Source: Dactylonectria macrodidyma (Eukaryota > Ascomycota > Sordariomycetes > Hypocreales > Nectriaceae). Taken from it: a DNA stretch of 64,000 bases. This document shows positions 52,536 through 63,925 of the stretch, piece after piece. Position numbers and translations under genes: made by a program. The stretch lies in assembly GCA_020744425.1 (NCBI GenBank), contig JAGMUV010000034.1, positions 550,355-614,354 on the forward strand, read 5' to 3'. The notes beneath the pieces are model-generated. The model searched no databases and was not told the origin of the DNA. It was given only the letters and a program-made list of their open reading frames with translations. Position 1 is the first letter of the stretch. Each line of letters starts with the position of its first letter.

Positions 52536-53733
52536 AGGACATACCTACGTGAATATGATAATAAGAGAAGCACACCACAATTTGATTTGAATAGAATGAA
52601 AGGATGAGGCTAAGCCCAAACCGTTCCCTCCCAAGATCCAATAGAGCAGCCACATACGTGGAGAGCGCAGAACAGTAATCAGAGCAAGCTCTTAAGTTCC
52701 GGTGCAACACAAGACCTTTCGTTCCTCAAGGCATGGAGAACTAAGAATGATTGATTGATTGATGATGATCCTGATGTCTGTGACTGATCTGTAGATGTGT
52801 TTTATCCTCCTTTTCGTTCGTTCTCCCTCCTCGTCTATATATGAAGAGGCCAAGCCAAGATAGTAGACCTGCTGAACCTGCAACAGACCTGTAACGCTGT
52901 TCTGACAATTCTGGTATCATCGTGAGACATCTTCCCTTGAGGTGGCTGCCTGTGTAACACCATCATGCATGCCACGTCTCCAACACATGGAGGATCGACG
53001 TTAGCATAAGCAAAGGGGTGAAAAAAGACGATTTTAGGCGAATTAGAAGGCGCGAACGGCTGCACCAATCAGAGCGAAGCTCTTAAGTTCGGGGGCAACG
53101 GCATAAGACCTTTCGTTCCTCAAGGCACAGGGGAAGGCGCACGTCCGCCGGGGGACGTTGGAAGTTGGAAGCTGGGCGTGATGGGCAAGTTGGCGGCTCC
53201 CTTGCGCTGAGTAGCCTTTCGGTACGAAGCTTGCAACAAGAGCCTGTTTTACATTAGTGGGTTGCTGCATGTGTTGAGAAGAGGGCGCGATTTTAAGTGG
53301 TCGGCTCTGGGTGGGTGGATAAAGAGACTTGGCCAATAGGGCGCGTGTGTGTATTACCTTTTGTTTTTGCGTAGCCAATAAGACGTACGCAGCAGGCTTT
53401 AAGGAGAAGGCACCATTCTGAGTGGCACGATTTGAAGAGCTTAATGCGGACCTAAGAGACCTAGCCAATAGGGTGAGGGTGAATAATTGAGACAGGGATC
53501 AGGGGACTGAGACTAGCACAGATCAACCAGTCGCAATACCAAAGAGGGAAAATTGTCAATTTGAGTATAAGAAGCTGCCATGCCAAGATGCCCTGGTGTT
53601 AAGACCATTGGACTTTTATCACTCGCACTGGTGTTGAAACCGCACGCTTATTTCCCCCACATATCAATCTATAAGTTTTCCAAACCCAATACAACAGCCC
53701 AGAATACCACACACTATCACTATACTATGCTAC
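52536..53733. other. Spacer with a dispersed direct repeat
   Basis: A roughly 55-bp direct repeat (CAGAGC(A/G)AAGCTCTTAAGTTC, then AGACCTTTCGTTCCTCAAGGCA) occurs at about 52680-52733 and 53068-53128. It may be the ends of a small element or LTRs of about 390 bp apart; the region between ends in GTTCTGACAATTCTGGTATCATCG, reminiscent of an LTR end plus primer-binding site. No gene was recognised. Confidence 0.45.
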
Positions 53734-55257
53734 TTATAGTCTCTTGGTCGGATGCCTCTTGTTCCTGCCACCTGGTTCGGTAGTTGATGACCTCATATTA
53801 GGACGAACGGAGGCTCGGAGTGTGGCAGATATGTTAGGTGATGGAGAGTCCTCGTTTTCCTTCGCTTCACCTTCTTCATGGTTATCATTTTCATCAGAGT
53901 CTACGGACGTTAAAGGGGAGACCGGCGACCCTGCAATGATTGGAGATGTTGCGGTAGTTACAGTAGACCTCCTGAGTCTCTTGGGGGCGGGGTTGTTCGA
54001 ACTTGACTGAGACGATGGAGATGCGGAGATTGCGGGCCTTTTGTTCTGAGATGGAGTAACGGGTTGTTGGGATGGACCTCCCTGCGGCGATTGTGATGAT
54101 TGTGACCGTGACTGTTGCACCTGTGAAGATTTCTTTGAGGGAGACTTGAACATAGACCTCGCTGCTGCGAAGCCGCCAGTTTGGGATGGGCCAGGTTCGG
54201 TTTTGGAGGGGGAGACTGTGTTAGCGGCAGGTGCAGCTGGCGTGCTCTTGTCCGGAAACGTCCAAGAGTCGGGAACGACAATGAAAACATAGTCCTTCTC
54301 ATCGACCGTAGGGGCAGCTACCATAAGACTATGGTCAAGCAGGCCAACAATCTTGCCGACGCAGTTGAAGGGCACACCTGGAACAAACTGTGTATCTTTC
54401 CTATCTGCCATCTTCTTGCAGAGGAGAGAGAATGGCAAAGCGCGAATAGGAAAGAGAATAAAAACTTGAAAGGGGTGGAAGCCTTTGAAAGGGCTCTTTG
54501 ATGGCTGACCCGGCGTGACGTAGGTACAGCACTGGATAAATGCACAGCATCTCAGCTGCGCATCATCCAACTGCGGGACAGAGTCCTTGATCAAGTGGGT
54601 TTGACCTGTCCCGAGAACCTGCCCGGTCAAAGAAACAACCGGTTGGATAAGTGGAAAGCCCTCACCATTGCAAAGAGTTCGTGGGTCAATGCTGATAGTT
54701 ACATTAGTGGCAAGCGCGATAGTCGAACTCGAGCTAAGGGAAATTGATAAGTCTGCTTACGCTTGGTATCCAAAGTCGCGTATGAGAACAACTGGAACCT
54801 TGTACACTTCGCCGTCACCATCTTCATCGCTGAAAACATCAGGCTCCCGTAGCACCCACTCCAGTGCGTAGGGGTGTACTTTTCCAGTGAAATGGAACCA
54901 CTGATTCTGCCACTCCGATTCAACAATCTGCTGGTTATAGACAGAGAGGTTGAGACTAAAGTAAATCGGCAGTGGATCAGGGGATCGATACCCTTCAGGA
55001 CGCAGCACAGAATATTCAGGCAGTGTCATATAGGGAGGGGGTGGAAGAAAAACCCTGCCAAGAGCTTCAACATTAAGGCTCTTTATAAGTTGTTCATCTG
55101 ATGTAGGAAACCGCGTTGGGGTATCCAGCTGACCAAAAGAAGACATGGTCATATCACTACCAAGGTTTTTCTGAGAGTCATGAGGCATGCGCGGAGGGGG
55201 ATGGCCGCTAAGAGTGGAAGTTGAGGTAGAATTTGAGGTAGAAGTAGATGAAGACAT
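53734..55257 (-). CDS. Hypothetical protein divergent from the Helitron RepHel, possible OB-fold
   Basis: 484 aa from exons 55257-54761 and 54691-53734; the 69-nt intron is GTAAGC...CAG and keeps frame (LIRDFGYQA|IDPRTLCNGEG). The N-terminus is a Ser/Thr-rich leader. The core has YFSLNLSVYNQQIVESEWQ, HFTGKVHPYALEWVL, QPVVSLTGQVLGTG and GVPFNCVGKIVGLLDHSLMV, beta-rich stretches that could be one or two OB-fold-like modules. The C-terminal 150 residues are disordered (Ser/Pro/Gln-rich with SPSKK and KRLRR basic patches). I do not recognise the family. It is transcribed away from the large RepHel gene across a 1.4-kb repeat-bearing spacer, so a helper role, for example ssDNA binding, is conceivable but unproven. 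Confidence 0.7.
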
Positions 55258-55331
55258 GATATATTGAACTAGCAAATATTTCAAAAAAAAAAAAAAAAAA
55301 AAAAAAGGGAGAGCAGTTAAGATTACGACTT

Positions 55332-55370
<39 letters not shown>

Positions 55371-55400
55371 ATAATTGTAAGATAAGCCTGTAAGATTGGC
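55258..55400. repeat. Microsatellites in the 5' leader: poly-A, (TG)n, (GA)n
   Basis: 24 A residues at 55283-55306, then (TG)8 and (AG)11 at about 55333-55370. Directly upstream of the 484-aa gene's ATG; on its sense strand they read as CT/AC/T runs, common in fungal leaders. Confidence 0.9.
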
Positions 55401-55574
55401 ATGCAAATGTACAGAACAAAGAAGAAACACATCTGATATTTATAATCGATTAAATGATATAGTATATACAATGCGAAGATTGATACCACTTGGTAAAGAT
55501 ACTGTATTTCATTGCGCAGAGAGGATGTGGCATCGCCGATCTCCATCCAACATTTTCAGCCAAGAGCTACTATC

Positions 55575-55835
55575 CCTGCCGATGTGGATACTCGCACAAT
55601 TGAATTGATCAATTAAGATAGATGGTGAACAGATCTGCTTTTTCCATGAGTACAAAGGATTGGCCAAAACGTCAGCACATGTCGCCGATCGCAGTAAAGC
55701 ATCTTGAGGTAAGAACCTTGATGCCTGTCAAGTGGATACTTGCACAGCGGAATTGATCAATCAACGTAGCTGTTGAACAGAATTGCTTCTTCTATGATTA
55801 CAAAGGATTGACTAAGAAATTAACGCATGAAAAAA
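55575..55835. repeat. Two imperfect direct repeats of about 105 bp
   Basis: GTGGATACTCGCACAATTGA/ATTGATCAAT and ACAAAGGATTGGCC recur as GTGGATACTTGCACAGCGGA, ATTGATCAAT and ACAAAGGATTGACT about 150 bp later (55582-55690 and 55730-55830). They lie between the two divergent genes. Confidence 0.7.
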
Positions 55836-55954
55836 AGAAGAAAAAAAGAAAGTATGAGAGCTGAGCAGTATTTGATAGGTAGATGAAATAACGTGGTGTG
55901 TATTATGTCAATCACATAAGTGTCCATCGATGTTACCATTACAATGAAAGAGGG

Positions 55955-56310
55955 TGAAGGGATATTTTGATCTATTGGTATATCAATACTGCAGCGGCCA
56001 TATGAATAAGAGGGTGGAGGAGTATGATGCCGTATTGGTATACCGGTGTAATGGCATTCCGACTAGATAATGGGATGAATAATCAAGCCTGATGTTATTA
56101 ATGTTAGAAGAATCAGAGGGTGTAGGAGTATGATGCTCTACTGGTATACCGGTGTGATGATGCTCCGACCAGATAATGGGATGAATAATCAAGCCCGAAG
56201 TTAATTATCACGAAAGTAAGAGGGTGGAGGAATATGATGCTCTATTGGTATACCGGTGTGATGATGCTCCGAGTAGATGATGGGATGAATAATCAAGTCT
56301 GATATTGGGA
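55955..56310. repeat. Iteron-like tandem repeats between RepHel and companion gene
   Basis: Three units of about 95-110 bp, plus a partial one at the left. Each holds AGAGGGTG(G/T)AGGA(G/A)TATGATGC, TATTGGTATACCGGTGT(A/G)ATG and (C/G)ATAATGGGATGAATAATCAAG-like blocks, starting near 56008, 56112 and 56218. They lie about 330-630 bp upstream of the RepHel ATG. They may be promoter repeats shared by the two genes or binding sites for the Rep protein. Confidence 0.75.
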
Positions 56311-56637
56311 TGAAATTGGAAGACTAAAGAAGACCATGGTGGGATAGACCTATCGTTTATTGGTAGATGGGTCAAGACAATGACGATAGAGGATTTTATC
56401 ATATAGTTTGATAGGTATAATAGAGATAAAGATGACGTGGGAGTATCGGGATAGAATCGGATCAAGAGCAGAGTAGGACCGGTTAGTGTGGGAGAATCGA
56501 AATCTGCCCCAGAATGTACCGATCACAAAACAGCATTGTGAATGGCATCAACCTTTATCGTTCATATTTACAATACTATTTGGCTTAATACACATGATTA
56601 CACACCCTAAGAATATTCGTACATACACTATCTTGTA

Positions 56638-59600
56638 ATGGATTCGTCATTTGGCAGCACACTCAGCAGTCTCGGGCTGAAGATGTACAATGATATATTT
56701 GGTGCGGCAAACTCGAATACAAACGCAACACCAAGAGAATCACATTCTACTGTCCAACGAAGCATATCCGATCGTGTTCCGGATGTCCAGCCTGTGGGCC
56801 TGGGATTAAGGAGGTCACACTCTACTGTGCAACCGAGTACACCTGGTGATATTCCAGAAACCGTACCTATAGACCCGGCACTAGAGGGATCACAATCAAC
56901 TGGCCAATCAAGCGAACCCGGTAATCGCCAACAATACCAATCAAGTGTAAATCAAATCGACAATGCGAATGCGCAAACACAGGCGGCAGGAAACTGGATG
57001 AGTCGGCCACCACCAGGGAGCACGACGCCGATACAAGCGCCTCCAAGAAAAAGAGGCAGACCGCGAGGTTCTCGTGTACCAAGGCGGAGAGTTGGAGAAG
57101 GAAATCGGGTGCAGGAACATCAGCCAAGTGCATACCAAGCCGACACCATCAATACTCAAGTACAGAGCCCTGAAAGTTGGATGAGTCGACCGCCGCCAAG
57201 GAGTACGACACCAATACAAGCGCCTCCAAGATCAAGAGGCAAACCTCGAACTTCTCGTGCATCAAGACGGAAAGATGCCCGGGAAAGAAACTGGAGGCAA
57301 AGGAGACAAATCCAACAGCAAAGACCACTGGTTGCCATTGGGACCCAACATCACCCGCACAATGCACTGGGCATGCAGCAATATATGAGCATTCTAAGCT
57401 TTTCAGATGTGGATCAACATGGCCAACAAGAACTTGGCGCCAAGCGTAAGGCTGACCAACGCGGACAAGAACAAAACAAAAGGCAAAATCGAAGACGGGT
57501 TGAGAATAGCAACCTTGAAGAGCAAACCCAGGCATTAGAGAGGGCCATTGAGCATCTGGAAGATGAATTTACAGAGAAGGAGAGAATATCCTACACAAAG
57601 GATTGGTGGAAGCCGGTCCCCCGTGAGAGGAATATATCCACAGTCATGGACTTTTATCAAGCATTTCACAACATGGACACCCTACCCTTACACACATGCA
57701 TGATATGCTATCAGAAGATCAGCACCATGGAGATAAGAGAGCTTAGCTGGGAAGAGTGGACAAATAGCGCAGCGATGAATAGCTGTCGCACGTATTCATG
57801 TCCAGAGTGCTTCCCTGTTGGCAAGGCTATACCGAGCTGCGACAACTGTGCCATGAAGATCCGCGAATGCAATATGGCGCGGGGCGGGAACTTGCATCAA
57901 GCACTTGGTTGCGAGCACATGTACCCGGATGCTCTCAGAGACCTGACATTGGTTGAGGAGAAGCTGATTGCACTCAACACCCATTTCGGCTTCGTTGCAA
58001 GAATCAAAGTGACAAAAAGCACCAAACAGAGTACGGCATATGCACGCCATGTAAAGGGTCATATAACTGTGTTTCCAAACAGTGTTCAAGACTTGGTTAC
58101 CACAGTACTACCACATCCGCTTCTACAATCTTTGGAGGACATCCATATATCCTGGCATGGGCCGCAGAGACCAGCCCCCAGCGATCTATCCAAGTTGCTC
58201 TCAGTCCGGCGAGGAGCTGTGGAACGAGCGTTGCTGTGGCTAAAAGAATTTAACCCCCACTATCGGCATATCCAAATCGACAAAGCCGAGTTGGATAGTT
58301 GGGGAGAGCCGGCGCACGGGGTTCCAAGCCGGATCTATGACAGGATAGAGAGAGATGAACCATCGGCATGGGAAGAAACGCGAACAGCGCACATCGTGCC
58401 CCCGGCAGAACGTGGAATGGATGAAACTGAGCCCCAGTCACTCGAACAGATTGTGGACGGGCTAGGCAGAGCGTATGATGAGAATGATGTAAGTTACGAC
58501 GAGGATCAGCAGCCCAATGACGAGCGCAGTAGGGAGGAGCTCGAGTACGAGGGCATGGGAAGCTTTCTTGATGAGATGCTTGCATCTGGTATGTTTCCAC
58601 TGGATACAGCACCGCGAGCGACCGATGCCGATAAACTGCAATTTGCTATTGATACAATCAGAGGTGGACACACAAATGCGCAAGCACAGCCGCCCCACCA
58701 GCCGACTGGGAGCGCGCAGGATTCGCACTTTCAGCCATACATTCACATTTCAAGAGGCAATGAGTTTGCAGATATGAATGATCTCTGGCACCTTGCAAAA
58801 GCATTTCCAACACTATTCCCGTTTGGTTTCGGTGGGCCACGGTGTAAGGAAGAGATGGAATCGGACCTGTGGAAGAACAGTGTCCAGGTCACAGGGCATG
58901 TCCGTGATAGAGACAGTATTGGAGAGGGTGGAGAGGGTGGAGAGGATGCGACTTCGCCAACACGTAATCTCGGACTTCACGCATGGATGAAGAAAGTGCT
59001 GCAACGACATGGTGGTCGCTTTGCCAATCACCCGGCGTTTTCATTCCTAGTATTCAACATAGAGGTTCGGTCTAGGAATAGAGGAGTAAGTATGGTGAGC
59101 GTGCGACGGAACGACTTCCCCGAGGTTGAGAGAATCATCCAGTCGTTAACGCTTGAGAGGCTGGCAGAAGTGCAAAAGGAATTAGAGGCTGGGGGGAGTA
59201 CCCAAGATGAAGATATCAAAAAGCTCCTACGATACATCTCATATTTTGGCTACAAGCAGGCTATGTCGCAGGAGTCGCGGCTGGCCATGCGCAGAAAGAT
59301 CAAATCATTGATTATTAGATACGGTATACCGGCAATTTGGTTTACGCTGAACCCCAACGATATCACGAACCCGGTAAAACTACGTCTGGCAGCATACCGA
59401 AAGGAGGACAGTCATGCCGCGGAAGCAACCCTGCTTCGGGCCCTCCAGGATAGGTATGAGAGGGTGAAGCTGGCAATAACTGACCCCATAAGCTCTGCCA
59501 TTTTCTTCCACCGCGAAGTGGAGATGTTCTTCGAGCATTACGTCAAGGTTGGGGAGGAATCCGTGTTTGGTCAGATTGGACAGTATTTCGCCGCTGTCGA

Positions 59601-62600
59601 GACCAACGAACGCGGTGCTCTTCATGTCCATGGTTTGCTATGGCTCGAAGGGAACTTGGAGCTCGGAAACTTCATCGGTGCTCATGGAAACGGGGAGGAT
59701 GATGAGAGTGCGGCGATGGAACGGGAAGGAATCCTGAAATTTGTCGATTCTGTCTTCACTGAGGTACGTACATTCATTTACTGATATGACCGAAAGCCAA
59801 TGTGGGGTCGGAAGCTGAACTATGATCCAGGACCTGGATGAATCTGCTGCCTTTAGCGAGGAGAGCGAGACTAGGGTGGTATACGACAACATATCCTACC
59901 TGATGACCGATGCAGGGCGCTTCTCTGAACAGTTTGACGATGAAGCCCACTTTTGCGCGGGCAGGGTCCAGATGCATGTCCACACTGCAACTTGTGTCAA
60001 ATACTCTCACATCAAGGAGGGAGGGAAGAAGCCCACGTGCCGATTCCATGCGCCTTGGAAGCTCTTTACGAAAAGCGAATTCGGCGCGGATGGTATACTT
60101 CGGCTCCAACGCTCACATCCCATGATCAACCGATGGAACAAGCCAATGGCGGTTGGGCTGCGGCACAATCACGACATCTCCTTCATCGGAACCCAAAGCA
60201 AGACAATGGCGCTGATATACTACTTGACAAACTACGCCACGAAAATCCAAGATCCGATCTGGAAGAGAGTGGCCATAGCAGCAGAGCTCTTTCCGAGTAT
60301 CAGCACAACCAGCGCCGTCGGGCTAGGTGCAACAACTGCAAACTACGAAGCCAAGGCAAATATAAACCGCCAGTATCTGATGAGAATCGCCAACAGAATA
60401 TTCACCGAGCGGCCATTATCGCAGGTGGAGGTGATTGCGCACTTCCTGGATTACCCAAGTGAGTTCTCGAGTACCAAACAATGGTCATATGTGAATATGA
60501 CAACGATATACTGGGCAATACTCCGACGCTGGCAGTATCTCCAGCAATGCAGTAGCACTTTAGGCGACGACGATGATCGACCTATCGAGAACCTAGGTGG
60601 CAATGGCAACGGCAACGACGCGGAAGCCAGCGCGGAGAGGGTCTTGGTGGGAAGCGATGGCAAGAAGCTACCATACATTGAAGCCTACGACCACCGTGGA
60701 GAGGTGCTGCAGACATTATGCTTCTATGACTACGTGTCGCTTGTTACATTACAAAGGAGGATAGATTCGTCTTCCAAGGAGTTGGTGAAGATAGAATTTG
60801 AAAGGAACTGGAAGCCGGGAAGGGACTGGGTGCAGGTTCTAAGACCCCCGGGGAAGTATGCAGTGCCATGTATCAACGGCTTTCTCGATATGGACTTTGA
60901 TATTGACACAAACGCAGACAGATACCGCAGGTAAGCACAAGCCATAGAACAGATGGGATGGATAAACGAGGAGCATACACTAATATTAGCACCAGAGCTG
61001 CAGTACAGCACCTCGCACTCTTTGTGCCATGGGAGAAGTTCACTACAGCAGCATCAGGCGATATTAATGAAATCTGGGAACACTGGAGACGGCGACTCCC
61101 CAAAAGACTCCAGACTATCGCAGGCAACATCCAGCTCTTGAAGCGATCAGCGGAAGATGCGCGGCGAGATGCAAAGCAGTGGGCGGCTGCGGGGGACGAC
61201 GCCATTTTGGATGATATCGACGCTATGGGGTATGATCTGCAAGATCCTTCAGGCCCAGTAAAAGCATATCGCCCAGACCAGCTTGGCCAGCTTGGCCGAT
61301 TGATTGAGACAGTACGAGGTGCTACAGCCCCCAACCAGGTGACCGCTGGTTCGGAGCATCTTTTGCAGATGCTAGATCAGCTTCGCGAAGCCCAAGCAGA
61401 TATCCCCGACTTTGCGGATGATGTCGAGACTGTCGCTTCCGCAGAGAACCCAGCGCAGTACCAGCCAACCATGGTAGCCAAGAGCGAGCTCCCAACGCAA
61501 CGTCAGCTTAGAGGAATTAAGAGCAAGCAGGATCAAGCTGACAAGGAAATTGTGAAAAGAATCCGAGGCTCTGATGGAGTTCAGATTACGCAGAACACAG
61601 CTGCCGGCGCAGAAGCATCACTGGACCATACCTTCGCGGGTGCGGGAGAAGATATTATAGAAATGTCAGAAACAGACACCCGGAACACTCAGAGAGCCAG
61701 TGCCAGGGTCGCCTTTGGACCGTCGACAACATTCCTCCAAGCCGGTCGGGAGATTGCAAGGAGGTTTACCTTGAACGAGCGGCAGGAAATCGCCTTCCTT
61801 TTAGTGTGTCGCCATCTCGATACCATCCCGGATGAAGATAACAGCGATAATTTTGATAGCAGCAATGTCGAGAACAATGATAACGCACAACTATGCGAGT
61901 TCCTGGGGGGGGAGGGCGGCACCGGGAAGTCCAGGGTCATCGAGGCGTTGGCGGAATTGTTCGCTAGCAAAGACATATCGCACAGGCTGCTTATGACGGC
62001 GACATCGGGGGCCGCAGCAGCGCGGATCAACGGCGTGACTATTCACTCCGCCTGTGGGATGCAACCCAACGCATCCGGTAGCAATGCCGACGATGGCAGC
62101 ACGGTAACCTACGTGGACGGTGATGCTCGAAGAAGATGGAGAGGAAAGTGGCTGCTCATCATTGACGAGGTGAGCATGCTGGGCCTCCAGACGCTCTCCG
62201 ACATCAACAAGCGACTTTGCGCCTCCCGGGGATCGAATCAAGATTTTGGCGGCATCCCAGTGGTGCTACTATCAGGAGATTTCCACCAGTTCCGCCCAGT
62301 GCAAAACAAGTCGCTATTGACGCCATGGTCCGCCCTCAGGATTGCGGACGAAATGAGGGCGCACGCACTCTGGGCTCGATTTACCACCGTCGTTATGCTC
62401 ACCGAACAGGTGCGCGCAGCGGGGGACCCGGAGCTGCAGCGGCTGCTGACTCGGATCCGGCAAGGGCAGCAAGACGAGTCCGACATGGAGCTTCTTAATA
62501 GCCGGTGCTTCCAGGAAGGTCGAGCCATACCATGGGGCAAGGGCATCACAGTAGTTACTCCGCTCAACAGCACCAGATGGTGCCTGAACATGGATGCCGT

Positions 62601-63420
62601 CTTGGCCTTCCAGAGGCACCACCAGAAGCCAGTCCGGATATTTCTACCCCAGCACCGTTGGGGTAAACCCAATACATTACCGGTAACGGAGGAAGAAGCC
62701 ACGCTCATAGCCAGCGTCGGAGATGACAGCAAGATCTGTGTGCCGGCCACGTTCATGTTCGTGCCTGGCATGCCGGTGGTAGTGACCAAGAATATAAACC
62801 CAGGCCTCAAGCTCGTAAACGGGGCCAAGTACAAAGCACTGGAAGTTATACCAGACGCCAAGAGATTCCCAGGGTATCAACTCGCCCCGAACATTATCCT
62901 CCACTTTGGACCACCTGCCGGCCTTATCCTGTTATCCGAGTCAACCAAGAAGTTCAAGTTTGATGACCTGCCACCAGGCACGGTCCTGCTTACTCCAACA
63001 AGTGCCCAAATACCCATCGAGAAGAAGAAGAGGGCCAAGAAGCGGCCTTGGCAGAGGCACGAAGTGAGCCGCCGAGGACTTCCCTGCACTGCAGCGTTCG
63101 CATGCACCGATTACAAAATCCAAGGCGAAACCCTCGTCGAGATTGCGCTGGAGCTGCGAGGAACCGGAACAAAGCTGAATACGACAACTGGACAACTCGA
63201 GGCAGGAAAGTGCGATCCGTACAGCCTGTATGTGCAGCTATCGCGGTGCAAATCCCTTGATGGAATTATGTTGCTGTCAAAGGCACGGGTGCAGGACATA
63301 GTCGGGAATAAAATACCACAGGAAATGTTTGATGGCGAGGCTCGGCTGGAACAGTTGTGCGAGAGGACAGTAAATGAGGCCCGATTATCATTGTTGTCAT
63401 ATCCATCTGCACAATACTAG
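56638..63420 (+). CDS. Helitron-type RepHel: HUH endonuclease fused to PIF1-like helicase, about 2,218 aa
   Basis: Exons are 56638-59763, 59831-60930 and 60990-63420 (introns 67 and 59 nt, both GT-AG and frame-keeping). The N-terminus has two copies of STTPIQAPPR with AT-hook-like KRGRPRGSR (residues about 130-150), then a Cys-rich module (CMICYQK ... CPECFPV ... CDNCAMK) followed by a DUF6570-like region. The Rep domain includes IWFTLNPNDITNP and the HxH motif in GALHVHGLLWL (about 993), with a Tyr region YYLTNYATK (about 1172). The PIF1 helicase has Walker A GGEGGTGKS (about 1714), LLIIDEVSMLG, VVLLSGDFHQFRPV and the C-terminal SLYVQLSRCKSLDGIMLL. No lesion was found; probably a functional rolling-circle transposition protein. 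Element termini were not identified. Confidence 0.88.
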
Positions 63421-63690
63421 CAGTAGCGTAATTTAGATAATAGGTTTCTTACATATAAATAGAAGTAGAAGGATAGAAAACAAATGCATATAATCAGATA
63501 ACTTACATATTAAAATTTATAGATCCAAATCAACTTAACTTAATACATTAGGTTACACCTAACTCAAGCAGAAGAGAAAACCTCATAAAATATAACGACA
63601 AGAGCAATAATGCTATCACAAACCGAGTTCCCACGTGCATTTCACGTGTCTCTTAACAAGAAACCCTGAAAAGGAGACTCCTTTACACTT
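63421..63690. other. 3' flank of RepHel gene
   Basis: AT-rich, no gene. The Helitron 3' end (a short hairpin then CTRR) should lie here or just beyond, but I could not choose one with confidence. Confidence 0.4.
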
Positions 63691-63691
63691 A

Positions 63692-63925
63692 ATCTCAGAG
63701 ATCGAATGAGAATTCGCATGTGCGCATTGCCAAATGAGGAAGAGAAGATTGGCACCTCTGGGGGGCATTCGGATGGGGTTAATCCGGACCAACAGGAGGT
63801 GCAGTTGCGGTTACTCTCAGAGAGCGAATGAGAATTCACATGTGCGCATTGCCAAATGAGGAAGAGAAGATTGGCACCTCTGGGGCCATTCGGATGGGCT
63901 TAATCCGGACCAACAGGAGGTGCAG
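63692..63925. repeat. Two tandem units of about 119 bp
   Basis: TCTCAGAGA(T/G)CGAATGAGAATTC, ATGTGCGCATTGCCAAATGAG, AAGATTGGCACCTCTGGGG and AATCCGGACCAACAGGAGG follow in the same order twice (starting about 63693 and 63815). The second unit runs into terminal-type repeat X. Confidence 0.85.

Noticed and set aside
63421..63690. Helitron 3' hairpin plus CTRR terminus
   Set aside because: Several short hairpins and CTAG/CTAA words exist in this AT-rich flank, and none is distinctive without a second copy to align.
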